From: Sphingomonas adhaesiva
GTDB lineage: Bacteria > Pseudomonadota > Alphaproteobacteria > Sphingomonadales > Sphingomonadaceae
Reading direction: 5' to 3'
Assembly (NCBI RefSeq): GCF_036946125.1
Contig: NZ_JAQIJT010000002.1
Location: 1,920,001-1,984,000 of the forward strand
Length of the DNA stretch: 64,000 nt
In this document: piece after piece, positions 51,289 to 60,098 of the stretch
Layout: each line of letters begins with the position of its first letter
How positions within the stretch are numbered: position 1 is the first letter of the stretch
Made by a program: the position numbers and the translations under genes
The notes under the pieces: generated by a model
Seen by the model: the letters and a program-made list of their open reading frames with translations, nothing else
Told to the model about the DNA's origin: nothing
The model's database searches: none

Positions 51289-52029
51289 TCAGAAGCGGAA
51301 GCGCAGGCCCGCCGAGAAGGTGTCGGTCTTCACCTTGCCGACGATGACCCCGGCGCCGTCGTCGTCGATCGTCGCGCCATTGGTCTGGCGGCGGCGATAG
51401 TCTGCGGTCAGCGCGATCGACGGGTTGATGTCGACCGACACGCCCGCGCCCAGCTGCCAGGCGAAGCGCGCCTTGCCCTCGCCGCCCAGCTCGTAGCCGC
51501 CGATGCCCGCACCGCCGCCGACGTACGGCGTCACGACCGAGCCGGTCGGAATGTCGAGCCACACATTGGCCAGCGCGCTCAGCTGGCGCAAATGGTCGCC
51601 GTCGAAGGCGAAGGTGTTGCCGCTACCCGCGCAGGACGTGGTTTCCAGATAGTCGCACACGTCCTGGCGGATCGCCGGGGTGATCGTGACCGCCTGGTTG
51701 TTGATCGAGCGGAGCGTGAACTGCCGGGTGCGGTTGCGCGCATAGTCGACCTGCACGTCGGCGCGGATCATGCCGAAGTCGTAGCCGACGGTGCCGCCGA
51801 ACGCGAACGCGCTCTTCAGGTCGACGTCGAACGCGGCGGTGTCGCGCGATCCGGTGCCGCCGAAGGTGCCGCCGGCGTCGAAATAGGTCGCATCGACGTT
51901 CTTCACCGACGCGACGCCGCCGCGCAGCTCGACATAGGCGCCGCGGACGTCGGACGCGTCCTGCGCCGCCGCGGTGGCCGCCACCAGCATCGTCGCGGCC
52001 GCCGCGGCCGTGCAGATCAGCTTCTTCAT
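51289..52029 (-). CDS. Outer-membrane beta-barrel protein (OmpA-like/porin-type)
   Basis: The 246-aa protein has a signal peptide (MKKLICTAAAAATMLVAATA), then repeated amphipathic strands (YVELRGGVASVKNV; AFAFGGTVGYDFGMIRADVQ; VVTPYVGGGAGIGGYELG) and ends SAGLRFRF, the C-terminal aromatic signature of outer-membrane proteins. It matches the Opacity/OmpW-like 8-stranded family. A possible disulfide is in CDYLETTSCAG. Confidence 0.85.
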   Translation of the reverse strand: MKKLICTAAAAATMLVAATAAAQDASDVRGAYVELRGGVASVKNVDATYFDAGGTFGGTGSRDTAAFDVDLKSAFAFGGTVGYDFGMIRADVQVDYARNRTRQFTLRSINNQAVTITPAIRQDVCDYLETTSCAGSGNTFAFDGDHLRQLSALANVWLDIPTGSVVTPYVGGGAGIGGYELGGEGKARFAWQLGAGVSVDINPSIALTADYRRRQTNGATIDDDGAGVIVGKVKTDTFSAGLRFRF

Positions 52030-52182
52030 TATCGTTACCCCTTGCTTATCCACGATTCTTCGTCGTGCGGCGACGGGAGTTAGCGCGGTGGGCGAATTTG
52101 GACATACACCGTCCGGAGTATGCCGCGCTGCCTCGACAAGCGCCGGGCGCGACGCCACTCTGTGGACGACGGGAGAGACGAC

Positions 52183-53352
52183 ATGCCGCATTACGGCGAC
52201 TTGCAGAACGCGATCTACGGCGCCGGACTGACGGGCGTGCAGCCGACCTGGCCGGTGGATTTCGCCACGCTGAAGGCGCGCGCGGAGGCGGCGATGCCGC
52301 CCAGCGTGCTCAACTACGTCCAGGGCGGATGCGGCGACGAAGGGACGCAGGACGAGAATGCGCGTGCGTTCCGCCACTGGGGCATGGTGCCGCGGATGAT
52401 GGTGGATTGTACGCAGCGCGACCTGTCGACGACGCTGTTCGGGCGTACCCTGCCCAGCCCGCTGTTCATGGCGCCGATCGGGGTGACGGGGATCGTGACG
52501 CAGGACCAGCACGGCGACGTGGCGGCGGCGCGCGCCTCGGCGATGACGGGGGTGCCGCTGACCGCCTCGACGCTGTCGAACGATCCGCTGGAGGAGGTGA
52601 AGCGCGCGTGCGGCGATACGCCGGCGATGTTCCAGCTCTATACCCCGCGCGATCCGGACGTCGCCGCCAGCCTGGTGTCGCGCGCGGAGGCGGCGGGCTA
52701 TGACGCGATCGTCGTCACGCTCGACACCTGGGTGACGGGGTGGCGCCCGCGCGACCTGAACGTGTCCAACTTTCCGCAGCTGCGCGGGCATGTGCTGACC
52801 AATTATTTCACCGACCCCGTCTTCCGCAAGCTGCTGGCCAGGCCGCCGGAGGAGGACCTGCGCACCGCGATCGGCACCTGGGGCGCGACCTTCGGCAAGG
52901 TGCTGACGTGGGACGACATGGCGTGGCTGCGCTCGCTCACCAGGCTGCCGATCGTGCTGAAGGGCATCTGCCACCCCGACGATGCGCGGCGCGCGATCGA
53001 TCACGGGGCGGACGCGATCTATGTCTCCAACCACGGCGGGCGGCAGGCGAACGGCGGCATCGCGGCGATCGACATGCTGCCCGCGGTCGCCGCGGCGGTG
53101 GCGCGCCGCGTGCCGGTGCTGTTCGACAGCGGCATCCGCTCCGGCACCGACGTGGTGAAGGCGGTGGCGCTGGGGGCGGACATGGTGGGCGTCGGGCGGC
53201 CGTACAGCTACGGGCTGGCGCTGGGCGGCGCGGAGGGCTGCGCGCACGTGCTGCGCTGCCTGCTGGCGGAGGCGGACCTGCTGATGGCGGTCAACGGGAT
53301 GCCGACGCTCAAGGCGGTACGCGAGGCGGGGGTGGTGCGGACGGATCGGTGA
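52183..53352 (+). CDS. Lactate oxidase/2-monooxygenase-like FMN protein
   Basis: The 389-aa protein belongs to the FMN-dependent alpha-hydroxy-acid oxidase family: PLFMAPIGVTG, IVLKGICHPDDARRA (flavin lysine), YVSNHGGRQANGG (His-Gly-Gly-Arg active site) and VPVLFDSGIRSGTDVVKA. The N-terminal 22 residues of a longer frame are unlikely; ATG 52183 follows ACGGGAGAGACGAC. It oxidises lactate or a similar 2-hydroxy acid. Its last 44 bp overlap the convergent 2H phosphoesterase gene. Confidence 0.88.
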   Translation: MPHYGDLQNAIYGAGLTGVQPTWPVDFATLKARAEAAMPPSVLNYVQGGCGDEGTQDENARAFRHWGMVPRMMVDCTQRDLSTTLFGRTLPSPLFMAPIGVTGIVTQDQHGDVAAARASAMTGVPLTASTLSNDPLEEVKRACGDTPAMFQLYTPRDPDVAASLVSRAEAAGYDAIVVTLDTWVTGWRPRDLNVSNFPQLRGHVLTNYFTDPVFRKLLARPPEEDLRTAIGTWGATFGKVLTWDDMAWLRSLTRLPIVLKGICHPDDARRAIDHGADAIYVSNHGGRQANGGIAAIDMLPAVAAAVARRVPVLFDSGIRSGTDVVKAVALGADMVGVGRPYSYGLALGGAEGCAHVLRCLLAEADLLMAVNGMPTLKAVREAGVVRTDR

Positions 53353-53947
53353 GGTCGACCTCCTCACATTCGAGCGACGGGTAGCGCCGCTCGCGCACGA
53401 CACGAACGGTATCGATCGACGCCCGGAGTTCGATGGCGACCGGCTGCGGCATAGCGCCCGCCCGGGCGTAGCGCGCCAGCGTGATATGGGCGCGATCGTA
53501 GGTCGGGGCAATTTCGTCCGCAGCCGCCATCACCTCGCCCAATCGGCGACGGACGTCGACCAGCAGCATCGGCAGGTCGTGCGTCGACACGATCAAGGCA
53601 TGGTGCGTGAAGATGGCATCATGGAAGACGAGCGAAAAGGCCGGCAGGAGTGGACGCTTCATGCGCCATGCGGTAGCGATCCGTTGCCAACGGGCGTCCC
53701 TGCCCTCAATCGACGCAAACGCCGGCAGCATGGTCATGACCGACAGATGCAAGGCCGCTGGTGGAATCAGCCGCAACGGCACGTCAGAACGTGCAGCCAG
53801 CCGACGCTGGAGCGCCAATAGGGCATCGACCGACGCCGGATCCGGACGCCCCTGAACGTGATAGCCGGTGCAGCGACATCCCCAGCGTTCGTCCACCTCC
53901 AACATCATGTGCCTCGCCATGCCGTCCGGGGAATGCCGGATACGCAT
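53309..53947 (-). CDS. 2H-phosphoesterase / 2'-5' RNA ligase-like protein
   Basis: Up to 212 residues, with the two H-x-[ST] motifs LHLSVMTM and AHITLARY in a beta/alpha repeat. These mark the 2H superfamily that acts on cyclic phosphodiesters or RNA ends. The start may be ATG 53947, 53920 or 53908. The C-terminal proline tail (APPPPRVPP) is low-complexity and comes from overlap with the lactate-oxidase gene. Confidence 0.75.
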   Translation of the reverse strand: MRIRHSPDGMARHMMLEVDERWGCRCTGYHVQGRPDPASVDALLALQRRLAARSDVPLRLIPPAALHLSVMTMLPAFASIEGRDARWQRIATAWRMKRPLLPAFSLVFHDAIFTHHALIVSTHDLPMLLVDVRRRLGEVMAAADEIAPTYDRAHITLARYARAGAMPQPVAIELRASIDTVRVVRERRYPSLECEEVDLTDPSAPPPPRVPP

Positions 53948-54016
53948 AGCCTAGCGTTCTTCGTCCAGCTGGCCTATCCGGCGCGCTTTCCCACCTCCTT
54001 CTGACAGGTTTTCCCC

Positions 54017-55117
54017 ATGGGTTTCCGCTGCGGCATCGTGGGCCTGCCCAACGTCGGCAAGTCCACCCTCTTCAACGCGCTGACCGAGACGGCCGCGGCG
54101 CAGGCGGCCAATTATCCGTTCTGCACGATCGAGCCGAACGTCGGCAACGTGGGCGTGCCCGACCCGCGGCTGGCCAGGCTGGCGGAGATCGCGGGCTCGG
54201 CGAAGATCATCGAGACGCAGCTCGGCTTCGTCGACATCGCCGGGCTGGTGCGCGGCGCCAGCAAGGGCGAGGGACTGGGCAACCAGTTCCTGGGCAATAT
54301 CCGCGAGGTGGACGCGATCGTCCACGTGCTGCGCTGCTTCGAGAACGACGACATCCAGCACGTCGACAACCGCGTCGATCCGATCGCGGACGCCGAAACG
54401 GTCGAGACCGAGCTGATGCTGTCCGACCTCGACAGCCTGGAGAAGCGCGTCCCCAACCTCGCCAAGAAGGGGCAGCAGGGCGACAAGGAGGCGAAGCTGG
54501 CCGCGGTGGTGCTGGGCCGCGCGCTCGACCTTCTGCGCGACGGCAAGCCCGCGCGGCTGACGCCGGTCGGCGACGCGGAGGAGAAGCGCGTGCTGGACCA
54601 GGCACAGCTGCTGACCGCCAAGCCCGTCCTGTACGTCTGCAACGTGAACGAGGAGGATGCCGCGAACGGCAATGCGCTGTCGCAGAAGGTGTTCGACAAG
54701 GCCGCAGCCGAGGGCGCGCAGGCGGTGGTCGTCTCCGCCGCGATCGAGGCGGAGATCGCCACCATGCCCGCGGAGGACCGCGGCGAGTTCCTGGCCGAGC
54801 TGGGGCTGGACGAAACCGGCCTCGCCCGCGTCATCCGCGCCGGATATGCGCTGCTCCACCTGCTGACCTTCTTCACGGTCGGGCCGAAGGAGGCGCGGGC
54901 CTGGACGGTCGAGGCGGGATCGAAGGCACCGCAGGCGGCGGGTGCGATCCACTCCGACTTCGAGCGCGGCTTCATCCGCGCCGAGACGATCGCGTTCGAC
55001 GATTACGTCGCCTGCAAGGGTGAGGCCGGCGCGCGCGACGCGGGCAAGCTGCGGCAGGAGGGCAAGGAATATGTCGTCCACGATGGCGACGTGATGCTGT
55101 TCCGCTTCAACGTGTAA
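54017..55117 (+). CDS. ychF: YchF-type GTPase/ATPase
   Basis: The 366-aa protein reads GFRCGIVGLPNVGKSTLFNA (P-loop), DIAGLVRGASKGEGLGNQ and a C-terminal TGS domain ending VHDGDVMLFRFNV. YchF binds ATP and ribosomes and acts in stress responses. It is monocistronic. Confidence 0.96.
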   Translation: MGFRCGIVGLPNVGKSTLFNALTETAAAQAANYPFCTIEPNVGNVGVPDPRLARLAEIAGSAKIIETQLGFVDIAGLVRGASKGEGLGNQFLGNIREVDAIVHVLRCFENDDIQHVDNRVDPIADAETVETELMLSDLDSLEKRVPNLAKKGQQGDKEAKLAAVVLGRALDLLRDGKPARLTPVGDAEEKRVLDQAQLLTAKPVLYVCNVNEEDAANGNALSQKVFDKAAAEGAQAVVVSAAIEAEIATMPAEDRGEFLAELGLDETGLARVIRAGYALLHLLTFFTVGPKEARAWTVEAGSKAPQAAGAIHSDFERGFIRAETIAFDDYVACKGEAGARDAGKLRQEGKEYVVHDGDVMLFRFNV

Positions 55118-55163
55118 CGACGTTCCCGCTACGGCGGGGCACGGGCGTCGCGCGCGCGGCCGG

Positions 55164-55424
55164 CTATTTCTTCGCTGCGCCCACGAGCGGCTGGTCGAGA
55201 AGATTGCCGTAGGGCGCCTGCGTCGGCGCATCGCCGTCCGGGCGCGGCTCCAGCCACGACGCCTCGTTGCCGGGCGCGGGGCTGACCTGCATCACCGGGG
55301 TGCGCGGCGGCGGTAGCGTCGAGGCCGGCGTCGGGCGGGCCGCGACCTCGTTGCCGGTGCCCTCCCCGCGCCCACAGGCCGCGAGCAGCAGCAGCGATAT
55401 CGCGGCGGGGACGAGCTTCGACAT
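55164..55424 (-). CDS. Small lipoprotein (86 aa)
   Basis: The product starts MSKLVPAAISLLLLAACGRG, a signal with lipobox LAAC, followed by a proline-rich region (RPTPASTLPPPRTPVM). No family is recognised. It is convergent with ychF. Confidence 0.7.
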   Translation of the reverse strand: MSKLVPAAISLLLLAACGRGEGTGNEVAARPTPASTLPPPRTPVMQVSPAPGNEASWLEPRPDGDAPTQAPYGNLLDQPLVGAAKK

Positions 55425-55470
55425 GGCGGATCAAAGCGCGACCCGCCCCGTGCGTTCCCACCTTGCGGTC

Positions 55471-55536
55471 CCGGAGCTTTCCCGCCGGGCGGGATCGGGA
55501 CTTTCCCGCCGCGCGGGATCGGGACTTTCCCGCGCC
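55471..55536. repeat. 24-bp tandem repeat, about 2.7 copies
   Basis: CTTTCCCGCC occurs at 55477, 55501 and as CTTTCCCGCG at 55525, i.e. a 24-bp period, with CCCGCCGGGCGGG-type dyads inside each unit. It ends 24 bp before the next gene's ATG, so it is in that gene's promoter/leader. Confidence 0.7.
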
Positions 55537-55560
55537 ATGTCAGCGGCGTAAGCGCGTGGC

Positions 55561-56904
55561 ATGACATTGCCGTCTGCCGCGCCCCTCGCGGGCCTCGCCG
55601 CCGCCCTCGCGCTCCTGTCGGGATGCGCCTACCCTTATACTCCCCCCGCATTGTCGCCGGTGACTGAGGCTGCGCCCGCCGCCGCCACGGGCGTCGCGTC
55701 GCGCAGCGGTCCGCCGGTGGAGCTGCGGGCGCCGGTGACGATCCTGGTGTCGATCGACGGCTTCCGTCCCGATTATCTCGACCGCGGCGTCACGCCGAAC
55801 CTGTCGCGGCTGGCGGCGGACGGGGTGAGCGGGCCGATGCGCCCCTCCTTCCCGTCCAAGACCTTCCCCAACCACTGGACCATCGTGACCGGCAAGGTGC
55901 CCGATCATCACGGCATCACCGCCAACAACATGAACGACCCCGCGCGCCCGAACGAGGCGTTCACGATGGCGAGCGACGACCCCTTCTGGTGGAATGCCGC
56001 CGAGCCGATCTGGGTCACCGCCGAGAAGGCGGGCATCCGCACCGCGACGATGTTCTGGCCCGGCAGCAACGTCGGCTGGGGCGGCACGCGCGCGAGCGAA
56101 TGGCCGCACGTCATCACCGGGGCGACGCGCCCCTCCGACTGGCAGCAATATAACGAGGACCTGACCGGCGAGCAGCGCGTCGCCGCGGTGATCGACTGGC
56201 TGCGGCGCCCGGCGGCGACGCGCCCGCGCTTCGTCACGCTGTATTTCGATGCGGTGGACACCGCGGGGCATCAATATGGCCCCGGCGATCCGCGCACGAC
56301 CCGCGCGGTGGCGGGGGTGGATGCGCAGATCGGCGCGCTGACCCGCGGTCTGGTGGAACTGGGGCAGCCCGCCAACCTCGTCATCGTCGCGGATCATGGC
56401 ATGGCGGCGACCTCGTCCGCGCGGACGATCGCGCTCGACACCATCGTGCCGCCCGCCGATGCGCGCATCGTGGAGGCCGGCCCCTATGCCACGCTGGAGC
56501 CCGCGCCCGGGCGGGAGGCCGCGGTGGCGGCGGCGCTGCTGCGCCCCCACCCGCACATGACCTGCTGGCGCAAGGGGCAGATCCCGGCGCGCTTCCGCTA
56601 CGGTACCAACCCGCGCATCCCGCCGTTCCTGTGCCTGGCGCAGGACGCGCCGGACGGCGCCTGGGTGATCGCCAAGACCGCGCCGAGGAAGGCGGAGACC
56701 GGCGGCAACCACGGGTTCGACAACGACGCCGCGGACATGCGCGCGCTGTTCATCGCGAACGGACCCGCCTTCGTCGCTGGGCGCCGCATCGGCGTGTTCG
56801 ACAATACCGATGTCGCGCCGCTGCTCCGCGACCTGCTGGGCCTGCCCGCGGGAACCGGGCTGGACGGCGACGACCGCGTGTTCCGCACGGTACTGACAAG
56901 ATAA
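55561..56904 (+). CDS. Nucleotide pyrophosphatase/phosphodiesterase-like lipoprotein
   Basis: The 447-aa protein has a lipoprotein signal (ALALLSGCAYPY), then the alkaline-phosphatase-superfamily ENPP fold: ILVSIDGFRPDYLDRGVTPN (metal Asp), FPSKTFPNHWTIVTG (nucleophile Thr), VIVADHGM and GNHGFDN (metal His). It likely hydrolyses phosphodiesters or nucleotides in the periplasm or at the outer membrane. The MaoC gene begins 18 bp after its stop. Confidence 0.88.
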   Translation: MTLPSAAPLAGLAAALALLSGCAYPYTPPALSPVTEAAPAAATGVASRSGPPVELRAPVTILVSIDGFRPDYLDRGVTPNLSRLAADGVSGPMRPSFPSKTFPNHWTIVTGKVPDHHGITANNMNDPARPNEAFTMASDDPFWWNAAEPIWVTAEKAGIRTATMFWPGSNVGWGGTRASEWPHVITGATRPSDWQQYNEDLTGEQRVAAVIDWLRRPAATRPRFVTLYFDAVDTAGHQYGPGDPRTTRAVAGVDAQIGALTRGLVELGQPANLVIVADHGMAATSSARTIALDTIVPPADARIVEAGPYATLEPAPGREAAVAAALLRPHPHMTCWRKGQIPARFRYGTNPRIPPFLCLAQDAPDGAWVIAKTAPRKAETGGNHGFDNDAADMRALFIANGPAFVAGRRIGVFDNTDVAPLLRDLLGLPAGTGLDGDDRVFRTVLTR

Positions 56905-56922
56905 CGACAAGGGACGGGGAAG

Positions 56923-57369
56923 ATGCAATATTTCGAGGATCTGGCGGTCGGCCATGTCGCGTGCTTCGGCCATTACGAGGTCACCCGCGACGAGGTGATC
57001 GCCTTCGCCGGCGCCTATGATCCGCAGCCGTTCCATCTGTCCGACGAGGCCGCGGCGAAGACGCATTTCGGGCGGCTGTCGGCGAGCGGGTGGCATACCT
57101 GCGCGATGGTGATGGCGATGCTGGTGGAGAATTTGAAGAAGCACCGTCAGGCGGGGCTGGGATCGCCGGGTGTGGACGAACTGCGCTGGCTGAAGCCGGT
57201 CTATCCCGGGGATACGCTGCGCGTCGAAACCGAGGTGCTGGAAAAGCGCGTGTCGCAGTCGCGGCCGGAGATGGGGCTCTACAAGAGCCGGATCATGGTC
57301 TTCAACCAGGACGATGTCGCGGTCCTGTCGATGATCTCCAACGGGATGATCGCCTGCCGTCCGGCGTGA
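56923..57369 (+). CDS. MaoC-like dehydratase
   Basis: The 148-aa protein has the hotdog-fold pattern QYFEDLAVGHVACFGHYEVT, GAYDPQPFHLSDEAA (catalytic Asp/His) and SGWHTCAMVMAM. It should hydrate or dehydrate acyl thioesters. It is downstream of the phosphodiesterase and probably co-transcribed, though no shared pathway is evident. Confidence 0.9.
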   Translation: MQYFEDLAVGHVACFGHYEVTRDEVIAFAGAYDPQPFHLSDEAAAKTHFGRLSASGWHTCAMVMAMLVENLKKHRQAGLGSPGVDELRWLKPVYPGDTLRVETEVLEKRVSQSRPEMGLYKSRIMVFNQDDVAVLSMISNGMIACRPA

Positions 57370-57374
57370 TGCAC

Positions 57375-57407
57375 CCCGTCATGCCGGCATCCGTCCGGCA
57401 TGACGGG
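57375..57407. terminator. 13-bp perfect hairpin between MaoC and lipoprotein genes
   Basis: CCCGTCATGCCGG (57375-57387) pairs with CCGGCATGACGGG (57395-57407) with a 7-nt loop. It sits between two converging genes, so it can act as a bidirectional transcription end or a REP element; there is no T-tract. Confidence 0.55.
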
Positions 57408-57418
57408 TCTGCGCGCCG

Positions 57419-57988
57419 TTATCGATTGCGGCGGGGACGGAACGCGCGATCGGGACGCGGGGTGCGATAGCCCTCGGCGCGGTTCGCGCGGCGCAGGTCG
57501 CGATAATCCTGGCGGACGTCGCGGCGATATTCGCGCGCCGCGTCGCGCCGCCCGTCGCGAAACTGGTCGCGGGTGATGGCCCCGGCGCGATAGGCCTCGC
57601 GCTGGGCGCGGACATCGCCGCGATAGTCCCGCCGCTCGCGCCGCACGTCGCGGCCGAAATCCTGCCAGTTGGCGCGCACATCGCGGTTGCCCCAGCTTCC
57701 GCGCCGGCCCTGCCAGTAACGTTGCTGGTCGCCGTTCCAGCGATACGGGCGGCGGTATCGATCATAAACCACGACGCCGGTGCCGGGGTAATAATAGTCG
57801 CCGTACCAGCCGTAATAGCTCGGCACCCCGGCGAACCCGATCCCGCCGCCGCCATAATATGGGTCGCCGTAATAGCCGGCACTGCCATAGCCGACGTTGA
57901 CGCCGCTATACCCGTAGCCGTCGGTGCACGCCGTCGTCGCCAGTACCAGGCCGCCCAGGCCCAGCATCGCCCATCGCTTGAGGAACAT
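57419..57988 (-). CDS. Tyr/Gly-rich lipoprotein (189 aa)
   Basis: The product starts MFLKRWAMLGLGGLVLATTA, with lipobox ATTAC, then a Tyr/Gly-rich segment (GYGYSGVNVGYGSAGYYGD) and an Arg-rich C-terminal half (RRERRDYRGDVRAQREAYRA). It is probably a surface or periplasmic lipoprotein. ATG 57988 gives the signal peptide; longer frames do not. No family named. Confidence 0.7.
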   Translation of the reverse strand: MFLKRWAMLGLGGLVLATTACTDGYGYSGVNVGYGSAGYYGDPYYGGGGIGFAGVPSYYGWYGDYYYPGTGVVVYDRYRRPYRWNGDQQRYWQGRRGSWGNRDVRANWQDFGRDVRRERRDYRGDVRAQREAYRAGAITRDQFRDGRRDAAREYRRDVRQDYRDLRRANRAEGYRTPRPDRAFRPRRNR

Positions 57989-58105
57989 CGCCACTCTCCC
58001 ATACGCCGGAGGAACGGCGGCGGATACGCACCGCCGGTACAAGGCGAACGACGGGCGGGTGGGGAGGTTCCGGCAGGCAGCCGCGACAGCCGGCACCCTC
58101 AGGCA

Positions 58106-58391
58106 GGACCCCGGGGCAGGACGAGACCTCTGCGAAAGTCGTGGATCGCCCGACAATGTCGCCGTTCCCCGGCGAAGGCGAGACCTTTGTAAAAGGCTAC
58201 ACCGTGCTCCTGCGCAGGCAGGAGCCCAGAGTTACAGGTCCCATAAGGCGTTGTTCTGCTGGGCTCTGGGCTCCTGCCTGCGCAGGAGCACGGCGTGGGC
58301 TCGGTGCTGTTGCACCTGTTTTGCAAAGGTCCCGCTTTCGCCGGGGAACAAGGAACTGAGTTTCGCAGAGGTCTCGGCAGGACCGGGGTCC
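58106..58391. repeat. 286-bp nested palindromic element beside IS630
   Basis: Perfect 29-bp arms starting CGTGCTCCTGCGCAGG (58203-58231) pair with 58264-58292. Outside them GACCTTTGTAAAA (58182) pairs with TTTTGCAAAGGTC (58319), GTTCCCCGGCGAA (58164) with TTCGCCGGGGAAC (58337), and GAGACCTCTGCGAAA (58123) with TTTCGCAGAGGTCTC (58361). The ends are GGACCCCGG and CCGGGGTCC. It is one long imperfect cruciform with no ORF. Together with 57989-58105, where I see nothing, it fills the 431-bp gap. Confidence 0.8.
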
Positions 58392-58429
58392 GACGCGGTC
58401 GTCCGGAAGGCGTTGGCTAGAGCCGTTTG

Positions 58430-59378
58430 TCATCTGACGGGCTCATAGCCTGCGTGGCGAAGGTAGTTGGCGCATTCGGCGGGCGGGAAGTCGTCGAGAA
58501 GGCGGCCGATGCGGTTCCACAGGCCATCTCGGGTTCGCTCGCCGGCGCGACGGAGCAGGCCCTTGAGCTTGGCGAAGACCTGCTCGATCGGGTTGAGGTC
58601 GGGCGAGTAAGGGGGCAGGAACAGGAGCGTGGCGCCGGCGGCTTCGGCCAGGGCGGCGGCCTCGACGCCCTTGTGGCTGGACAGGTTGTCGAGGATGACG
58701 ATGTCGCCGGGCGTCAGCTCGGGCAGGAGATACTGGCGGACATACTGGGTGAAGATGGCCCGGTTCATCGGCTGGTCGACGACGAAGGGGGCGACGATGC
58801 CGTTGCTGGTGAGGCCGGCGAGGAAGGTCGTCACTTTCCAGTGTCCGGCCGGTGCGTAGCCCCTGACCCGCTCTCCGCGCGGTGCACGGCCGTAGCGGCG
58901 CACCATGTTGGTGGTGACGCCGGTCTCGTCGAGGAAAATCAGTCGCCCCGCGTCCAGTCGCGGCTGCATCGCGCGCCAGGCCTCGCGACGCTCGGCGACA
59001 TCAGGCCGGAGTTGCTCGCTGGCGTGAACGCTTTTTTTTGAAGCTGATCCCGCGCCGCGTGAAGAACCGGCTCAGCATGCCCGCGTCCGCCTTGACGCCG
59101 TGCTCGCCGAGCAGCCGCTGACCCACCTGGGCCAGCGTCAGGTCGTTCTCCGCTGCGATCAGCGCCAAAAGCCAGCCCTCGTGCAGGGGCAGCCGCGACC
59201 GGCGATCGCCACCCTGCGCCCGCGGACCGCGCCGGCCCGCCCTCAGCGCCGCCAGCCAGCGCACCGCCGTCGCCTCCCCGATCCGATATCGCCGCGCCGC
59301 CTCCCGACGCGACAGCCCCTCCTGTTCAACCGCCGCGATCACGCGATCACGCAGGTCCTGCGAATACGCTCTCGTCAT
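58430..59378 (-). pseudogene. IS630 transposase, frame-shifted at an A8 tract (orfA + orfB)
   Basis: The N-terminal part (59378 to 59001) reads MTRAYSQDLRDRVIAAVEQE, then HTH RREAARRYRIGEATAVRWLA. The C-terminal part ends at 58430 and has the DDE catalytic segments LIFLDETGVTT, VILDNLSSHKG and LPPYSPDLNPIEQVFAKLK. Joining them at AAAAAAAA (plus-strand T8, 59032-59039) needs a +1 (or -2) shift, giving the expected FKK(K)SVHASEQLRPDV junction. This could be programmed slippage, as in other IS630 members, or a homopolymer mutation that inactivated the copy. Confidence 0.85.
59001..59378 (-). CDS. IS630 orfA (DNA-binding part of transposase)
   Basis: The unshifted frame gives a 125-aa protein: helix-turn-helix domain followed by GDRRSRLPLHEGWLLALIAA, LAQVGQRLLGEHGVKADAGM and RRGISFKKKRSRQRATPA. 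It ends at a TGA at 59001-59003 shortly after the A8 tract. Alone it would bind ends but lack the catalytic DDE core. Confidence 0.8.
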   Translation of the reverse strand: MTRAYSQDLRDRVIAAVEQEGLSRREAARRYRIGEATAVRWLAALRAGRRGPRAQGGDRRSRLPLHEGWLLALIAAENDLTLAQVGQRLLGEHGVKADAGMLSRFFTRRGISFKKKRSRQRATPA

Positions 59379-59457
59379 CCAGGCCAGCCTCCAACTCCAG
59401 CCAGCAGGTTGAATCAGAACACAACGCTCTTGTGAATCCCTCAGATCGCAAGCGGCT

Positions 59458-59988
59458 CTAATGCCCCTCGAACGCCGTCAGCGCGTCGACCGCGATGCCG
59501 TCGCCGCGCAGCAGGTCGGCACCGCCCAGATCGGGCAGGTCGACCAGGAACTGCGCCTGCGTCACCACCGCGCCCGCCTTGCGCAACAGGCGAACCGCGG
59601 CGCGCGCGGTGCCGCCGGTGGCGATCAGGTCGTCGACCAGCAGGACGCGCGCACCCGGCGCCAGCGCATCGGCGTGCATCGCGATCCGGTCGGTGCCGTA
59701 TTCCAGCGCATAATCCTCCGCGATCGTCGCGCCGGGCAGCTTGCCGTCCTTGCGGATCAGCAGCACCCCGGCGCCGAGCGGGACCGCGAGCGCGGCCGCG
59801 AACAGGAAGCCGCGTGCCTCGATCCCCGCGACCAGATCGACCGGCGCGTGCGTCGCCGCCACCATCCGCTCGACCGCGGTCGCCAGTCCCTGCGGCGACA
59901 ACAGCAACGTGGTGATGTCGCGGAACTGGATGCCGGGCTTGGGGAAGTCCGGGATGGTGCGGATCAGCGCCTTCAGGTCGTCGTTCAT
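59458..59988 (-). CDS. apt: Adenine phosphoribosyltransferase
   Basis: The 176-aa protein contains IPDFPKPGIQFRDITTLL, GIEARGFLFAAALA and the PRPP loop VLLVDDLIATGGTARAAV. It salvages adenine to AMP. ATG 59988 gives the standard start. The stop TAG uses the TA of the IS630 target plus the first IS base; before insertion it would have been TAG as well. Confidence 0.96.
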   Translation of the reverse strand: MNDDLKALIRTIPDFPKPGIQFRDITTLLLSPQGLATAVERMVAATHAPVDLVAGIEARGFLFAAALAVPLGAGVLLIRKDGKLPGATIAEDYALEYGTDRIAMHADALAPGARVLLVDDLIATGGTARAAVRLLRKAGAVVTQAQFLVDLPDLGGADLLRGDGIAVDALTAFEGH

Positions 59989-60007
59989 GCGCGCTGGCGT
60001 ACACGAA

Positions 60008-60040
60008 AACGGCGACCGGGACAGGGTCCTGGTCGCCGTT
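60008..60040 (-). terminator. Terminator after petC (minus strand)
   Basis: AACGGCGACC (60008-60017) and GGTCGCCGTT (60031-60040) form a 10-bp stem with a 13-nt loop; on the minus strand the stem is followed by TTCG after TT. It would end the petABC transcript before apt. Confidence 0.65.
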
Positions 60041-60098
60041 CGTTTCATGCCGGAAGGGCGTTGGGTCCCGTCGTGCGCTGCACGGCGGGGCCGCCCGC

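Larger units (their letters stand above)
58420..59458. mobile_element. IS630-family insertion sequence (1,039 bp)
   Basis: Left end GAGCCGTTTGTCATCTGACG and right end (inverted) GAGCCGCTTGCGATCTGAGG match at about 18 of 21 positions. TA flanks both sides (58418-58419 and 59459-59460), the IS630 target duplication. Two overlapping transposase frames lie inside on the minus strand. The right TA is part of the apt stop codon. Confidence 0.9.
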
